From: Pogona vitticeps
Lineage: Eukaryota; Chordata; Lepidosauria; Squamata; Agamidae
Length of the DNA: 64,000 bases
Direction: 5' to 3'
Assembly (NCBI RefSeq): GCF_051106095.1
Contig: NC_135786.1
Coordinates: forward strand, 86,402,001-86,466,000
Part shown: positions 58,577 through 64,000 of the stretch, piece by piece
Numbering within the stretch: position 1 is the stretch's first letter
How the letters are laid out: each line of letters opens with the position of its first letter
Position numbers and translations under genes: made by a program
Notes under the pieces: generated by a model
Seen by the model: the letters and a program-made list of their open reading frames with translations, nothing else
Databases searched by the model: none
What the model was told of the DNA's origin: nothing

Positions 58577-61500
58577 TGTTGGGAAGCACTGGGGTCAGGC
58601 AGATTCCCTAATCATCACCACACTTGACTCTCCTGGTTTCACCCACTGCAGGATAAACAGGATAGTGCAGCTGAGTGACTAGTGAGGGACTCCCTGAACC
58701 TAGGTAACCATCACAAAGGGGACAATAGCAGCATAACAGATGGTACCCAAAGAATTCTGAATAAGGAAGGGAGTCCAGAACCAAAAAGTCAGCATTCCAA
58801 ATTGGCAAGGACTTCTACTCTGAAATAGAATGAAACAACATGCACATATCACTCAATAATGAAGAACCCAACTATGGACACAAGAATACTTTTGCCATTA
58901 TGAAAACCTTTGAAGGCAAATAGAAACAACTTGAGTCACACCAAGTTCTCCTTCAATGGCTAACTTTTCACATCGATTTCAGTGAGAGATTAAATGCAAC
59001 TAACAGCCTGGAAATAACAACACCAATTTTTATTTGCCACCTTAAATGGCAAATGTGTAAGTGTGTTCAGTGAGATGCCAAGAAATGTACTCACCTGGGA
59101 TTAAATTCGTTTAGCCTTTCTTCTGAGTAGACATGTCCATAATTTTGTTATTTATGTCTAAGGCTTGATACAATTGTGGCATGAACTGGGGAAAAAGAGG
59201 AAGTGGGGCCTTAGGCTTCACTTATCTTAATCAGATTAAGCTCCAATAGTCTACAGAACATGACTGAGGGTGCAACTACACAGTGAGGAAAATGCAAATT
59301 AATTCTCATTCTCTCATTGTAAATTCCACTGGGGCATTCAGTTCCCTTTGATATAAGTGGCCACACAGCCATCGGGGGGAAAACCTTGCAGTTCTATTTT
59401 AAGCACCTTCAGGTGGTGTGGTTCAAAGGAACTGTCTTAAGAAGGCTTTCCTTCCTCAGTCACTTATTTCTTCATTTTATCTTGATGGCTGTAGAGCTCA
59501 TTAAGCTAAAAAAAAAATCAATAAACTGGAGTTCTGCCTGAGGAAAAGGTATTTTTTAAAAAAAAAGAAGGAAGAGAGGCTTTGCACAGAAGGGGAAGTG
59601 CTGACACAGCTTCTGTGTGCTCTCCTCATGTTTCCTCATGAGGCAAGAGGTCAGGAGAAGGTGCTTTGCTAAAGCACTGCTTTATGTGTGCATTTGCGTA
59701 CACGAGTGCTCAGGTAGTCTTTCCTTTTTGCATCAGTTCAAAGCAATCACACATTTTGAACCAAAGCAAAAAGATTAAACTTGTAAAATGTAGATGTGTC
59801 ACTAGTCGGGAAGAAAAACTATAGGTTGTGGCTATGGGACTCCAAGATGATCTGTCATGTGATCAGTGGGAACAAATATGAATCAACCCACCCCAAACCC
59901 GTAGTATTTCCCAGATTTCTTTCCTGTGTACTTGGGTTCTATTTAGTTTAACTTGTCTCTTCCCACTTCCTGTTTTGTCAGTCTTCTTCTCTCATCCCAT
60001 GTGTTCCGTCCTGTTCCTTTCTCTTTCCAGTGGTAAAATAATAGTAATAACTTATAAGTAACTAAATAAATAGTGGAAAAGGACTGCACTGAAACTATCA
60101 AAATTATACTTCTAATTGTCTGATATAATCTTGCAATATACATTGTCCACAGCTGCCTCAGAAAAGGCAGATTGATCATTCCTAATAATGAGCACAGCCT
60201 CGTTAAATATGTTTTAAGTCTCATTGATTTCTGTATGTCCAAATGCACTTAAAGTACTCTAAGCAGTGCTTCATTTTTGTTTCCAGATGTCATCTTTGAG
60301 CCACCTTCAACAGTCAGGCTACTAAGAAATTGGAATGGAGCTAGTGTCTCATCTTCCATCCATTTTTATTTAATCATTTCCTAAAACATCTGTATCTTTC
60401 ATCATTTTCAAAGATGAATATTTGGAATGTTCCCTTTCACATATTTTACCTTATCTGTTCTCACAAGATGAACTATGAAAAGCAAAAATTCTTTAAACAA
60501 TATATGTACATTGTTATAAACAATAAGTAATGGGTGGTTTCATTCTCTTTTTTTTAAGAATAAATATCAGGAGGCTATAATACCACTTTCTAAGGGCTAA
60601 ATTTGGGCCAGCTATTCATCTACTGCAACTGTTTGATATTCTAAAGTGTTAACATACACAGTGTTGACTAGGCACAATCTGAATAGAGAATTAAGTGACT
60701 GAATCCAAGTGATTTTAAGCCTCCTGCTCTCTGCGTTTGGTATGGCCCACTGCCTCTTTGAATACATATGTGTACAAAGATGTTTGTGTGTTCATGCACA
60801 CACATGTGCACAGACACACAAAAGAATATAAATACACACCTCCCTACCTTACAATTTTTTCTCCTTCAATCAAGTATAGCCAGGTATGCTGTCATTATGC
60901 ACAGGCATCCCAGGAAATTAATATCTTAGACTACAGGTATCTTCCATTCAATTATACTTTTAAAAAAACACATGCAGGTTTTCAAAAGTCCCCCTCAACA
61001 AAGCCACCTGAACCCATCCTGGGTTTTGAGCTATTAAAAGATCTGACAGATGTGAAACAGCTCAGTTTGCCATGATATGATTAAAAGTTAGTAGGTTTCA
61101 TCACCGATAAACAGTTCAACTCCATTTGGCCCTTCTGTGGCTCCCAGCCAAAAAACATTATTAATGAGCATTCTGCTGTTACATCAGAACCTTCAGTAAG
61201 GTCAACATGGGGCTACATTATTTATGCTTTATGGGAAGATGTATTTAATGTTTGTAAATCCATTTGGATAATAACATTGATTTTAATGGACTGATAAATG
61301 CATGTGTCTTTTAATGTCCATTACAATAACGATCGCCTGGAGTCTATAAAAAATTCAACGTTTACTTGTTGATTAGGCTTATTCTTTGATGGGATTGCTA
61401 CTTAACTAAAGTTTGCAAAAAGTTACTAAACCCTCCATAAAGAGTGAATAATTCTTTATAATTTGTTTGCTCCCCAATGGCCTCACTGTATATCTCTTCA

Positions 61501-61929
61501 AGTTCAGGTATGCAGTGGAACAGGTAGAGCAGAAGGTAATTGGACATGGCAAATACTTATGCCATCATTGGATGTGGAGAACACCCTGTCGGATCATAAT
61601 TGTTGAAGAAAGACAATGCCAATCCACAATGCCAATACATGGAATGGGATTGGCTACCATCTGGGTCTTCACCTTTAACACATATTAATTATGGTTTCAC
61701 TAGAAGCCAAGAAGAATTTAAAGGGATTCTTGTGAAAATTACCCATTTTCATGCACCTCAAGACTTGTTGAGAGCTAAAACACACCTTGTCTTGGAAATG
61801 CAACTTTTGAGCCATGTTGTATGTTTCAAATTCATAAAATCAGGTCCATATTTTTAAAATATGTACAGTTGGAAAATGCTCATAAACACATCTTGGACAA
61901 TGAGGAAAACTGGGATACAAGAGTGCATT
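58577..61929. other. Long unique stretch, no gene
   Basis: About 3.3 kb without recognised repeats. A cluster of CA/CACAC runs lies at 60795-60830. 61080-61460 is repeat-free, AT-rich and full of homeodomain-like words ('cattattaatgag', 'ataaatgcatgtg', 'gttgattagg'), the best candidate here for conserved non-coding DNA. The frame at 60737-61075 is the longest (112 codons) but has no recognisable domain. Confidence 0.4.
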
Positions 61930-62090
61930 AATTCAAATGGGCCTACTGTAGTGATGTCTTACTTTAGTGTAGTAAGTCACAACTAGAGCAGACCCATTTG
62001 AAACATTGGAATATACAGGGGAGTTGACTGACCACTCCCCTTTGATTCAGTGGGCCAACTCAAGTTGTGACTTCCTACACTAAGGAACAG
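61930..62090. repeat. 'gaatcaatgggacttac' repeat (copy 3)
   Basis: Has 'ttcaaatgggcctactgtag', 'gtagtaagtcacaactagag', 'ttgattcagtgggccaactc' and 'gttgtgacttcctacac'. The ends are inverted ('tcttactttagtgtag' against 'cctacactaagg'), so it is probably a small DNA element. Uninterrupted, unlike the copy at 46715. Confidence 0.5.
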
Positions 62091-62246
62091 ATTTTCAGCC
62101 ATGAATTTTTTGAAATGTCTCTATCAGATTTACCCAGTCTGGATCTCTTCTACCATTACAGATACCTAAGGCCAGCCTCTTTCTTTCTTTATTCGTACCA
62201 GAGTATTGCACAATTTAAAATTATGGATGTATACGAAATAGAGGTA

Positions 62247-62678
62247 CAGTGGTGCCTTGCATTACGACGTTAATTCGTTCCAGCGAAATCGCTGTAGAAC
62301 GAAAACTTCGTAATGCGAAAATAAAAAGCCCATTGAAACGCATTGAAACCCCTTCAATGCATTCCAATGGGCTGGAAACTCACTGTCCAGCAAAGATCCT
62401 CCATAGGGCAGCCATTTTCGGTGCCTGTGCAGTGAGGTATCCATCCCAGAAAACAGTGGGGAGCCATTTTATTTACCCGGCAGCCATTTTGAAACCGCCA
62501 ATCAGCTGTCCGAAAATTGTCGTTTTGCGAAGAATCCGTTCCCGAAGCAGGGAACCGATCATCGCAAAGCGAAAAACCCCTATACAGACCATCGTTTTCC
62601 GATTGCAAAAGCGATTGCAAAAACATCGTAATGCGGTTTCTTCATAATGCGGGGCAATCGTAAAGTGGGGCATGACTA
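62247..62678. mobile_element. CAGTGGTGCC-family element, 'TAATGCG' subfamily
   Basis: 432 bp. It starts CAGTGGTGCCTTGCATTACG after TA (62245-62246) and ends 'gtggggcatgacta' before TA (62679-62680), the right end being more eroded. The words 'cgtaatgcg' and 'cgctgtagaacg' recur in both orientations near 62275, 62310, 62627 and 62645. The centre ('cagccattttcggtgcc', 'gccaatcagctgtcc', 'atcatcgcaaagcg') is homologous to 37921-38090 in the element at 37761. Confidence 0.82.
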
Positions 62679-62680
62679 TA

Positions 62681-64000
62681 AAATTAAAATGTTCAGATAG
62701 ACCTTTTTTTTTTTTACCGGAAGTGATTTGCTAGATTTTCTTCTGTGCACGTAATGGGGCAGAAATTTCATGCACGTAAGTACTGCATTGAATGGATTTT
62801 TCAATAACATTTTGTCCTGCATCCAAGTGCCCCCATTTTAATTGATTATTGTTTGATCTTCCTACTTTGGTTCAGAGCCTTAAGCAATTTCCAGATGGTC
62901 CCGCTAGAGTCTTGTACTGGTGGGAGACACTCTTCTGTGTTTATCCATTCAGCAAGGTTGATGGTTTTGTTCTCCAGAGGTCTAGACTAGCCTCTTCTGG
63001 TTCAACATTTAGAGCTTGAGATGTGTGCAGCATTGTACTGTAAAACCAGCCTAATAACTACTCATTCTGTATGTTAAAAATACAGTAATATTCAAACAGG
63101 CTCCAGCTGATACACAAGTCTCTGCCTCTGAAACAGACCCAACTTCTTTTCAAGCTAGAGAAACTTAGCAAGTTCCTTCCCTTTCCACCTTCAGTTGACC
63201 TGTAATAAAAACAGCTCCAGTTACATAATAATCAGCATTCCCCCCCTCCCCAAATGTTAATAATCTTTTCATGACTTTTTACTGACGTCCCATTTTATTG
63301 CTAATACAGAAATGCCTGAAAGAATTCGGAATTTACCCAGCACCGATAAATGGCAGCAGGCATCACTCTGGACTACACTTTAATAATGTCAACGCTATCA
63401 GTTAAACAAGGGAAATCTGATATGAGAGGTGATTGCTTTCCCATGCATTTATATAATTCCACTGAAGTTGGAATACAATTATTTTGCTGGTTCCTTTTTC
63501 ACTGGCCACTTTTTCTATTAGCAACTGCTTTATTTAATGTTATATACGTTGCTGTTCAGAGATGTAGATTGGACAACTGAGGATATTTTCAGATAACAAG
63601 ATTATAGCTAATTCAAACTTTATGCTTTCCTAAATAAACTGACAGATATTCCATGAAATATTCAGATTCTGCCACAATAGCAGTAATCGACAACTTGACT
63701 GAATCCCATAGAGCAATTTTGACTTTCCTCCAGAAATGTGTTTTTTCCAGGTTTTTACTCAATTTTGTAGTGACTGGAAGTTAAGTTCCACTTCTGAAAT
63801 AAATGTAAGAAAGATGCATACACAGAGAGAGAGAAGCAATACTCTGAACCCTACTTTGAGGGAGAAGTTCCTGGAAGCTTCCAGAAGTGGCAACCCTCAG
63901 TTTTGGAGTTTAAAACTGGTACAAAAGAAAGGGAGCCACAGCTTTTGTATATTTCTTTGGATACAGCTGCTTTGAAGAAATCATAACATCTAACCCAGAG
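62681..64000. other. Unique sequence, no gene
   Basis: 63260-63720 is repeat-free with balanced composition and could be constrained. The frame at 63350-63580 encodes a short hydrophobic segment ('FCWFLFHWPLFLLATALF') but matches no protein I know and lacks supporting context. A small GA run lies near 63822-63833. Confidence 0.4.

Noticed and set aside
60737-61075. A 112-codon frame that might be a gene
   Set aside because: No recognisable domain, a CA-repeat-rich start and no splice or promoter context. This length is expected by chance in 64 kb.
63350-63580. A possible small membrane protein
   Set aside because: One hydrophobic stretch in a chance frame with nothing else in its favour.

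Overview
This window looks like nuclear DNA from a squamate reptile, more likely a lizard than a snake, although that finer point is weak. The evidence is the repeat mixture: four copies of a tRNA-headed SINE with a BovB-like 3' end (Sauria-SINE type), BovB, CR1 and L1 LINE fragments, a 5S-rRNA-headed SINE, a Tc1-like transposon, and many short hAT-like and TA-flanked DNA elements. Composition is AT-rich and intron- or intergenic-like. I found no host protein-coding gene or exon that I can support. Almost all open frames are short and are either chance frames or lie inside repeats. The few with recognisable protein content are LINE reverse transcriptase or endonuclease, L1 ORF2 and Tc1 transposase.

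Layout. At 0-6 kb a SINE carries a hAT-like MITE in its tail, a TA-flanked 'CAGTGGTGCC' element carries a Sauria-type SINE, and two hAT MITEs follow. At 9.0-11.9 kb there is a small MITE and then a decayed Tc1-like transposon with a 924-bp element nested in it. At 18.4-19.2 kb one SINE holds two younger insertions, each with its own target duplication. At 20.7-27 kb lie BovB, a pair of hairpins, a 5S-derived SINE, a CR1 3' end split by a Sauria-type SINE, and two more SINEs. At 31-36.6 kb lie hAT MITEs, a tRNA SINE and an L1 3' end. At 37.7-42 kb lie another CAGTGGTGCC element and a LINE mosaic with segments in opposite orientation. At 43.3-47.8 kb lie SINEs, a fossil LTR pair with a MITE inside one LTR, and another long MITE. 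At 48.9-51 kb there is a possible half-LINE. At 54-62.7 kb lie an L1 ORF2 fragment with 16-bp direct repeats, three TA-flanked elements and a possible solo LTR.

The most distinctive signal is a set of seven TA-flanked elements sharing the terminus CAGTGGTGCC. Inside each, one short word is repeated in direct and inverted orientation, but the word differs between subfamilies. Several unique stretches (about 23.6-24.1, 30.3-30.6, 36.7-37.1, 61.1-61.5 and 63.3-63.7 kb) have the texture of conserved non-coding DNA, which only an alignment could confirm. I see no novel multi-gene system here.
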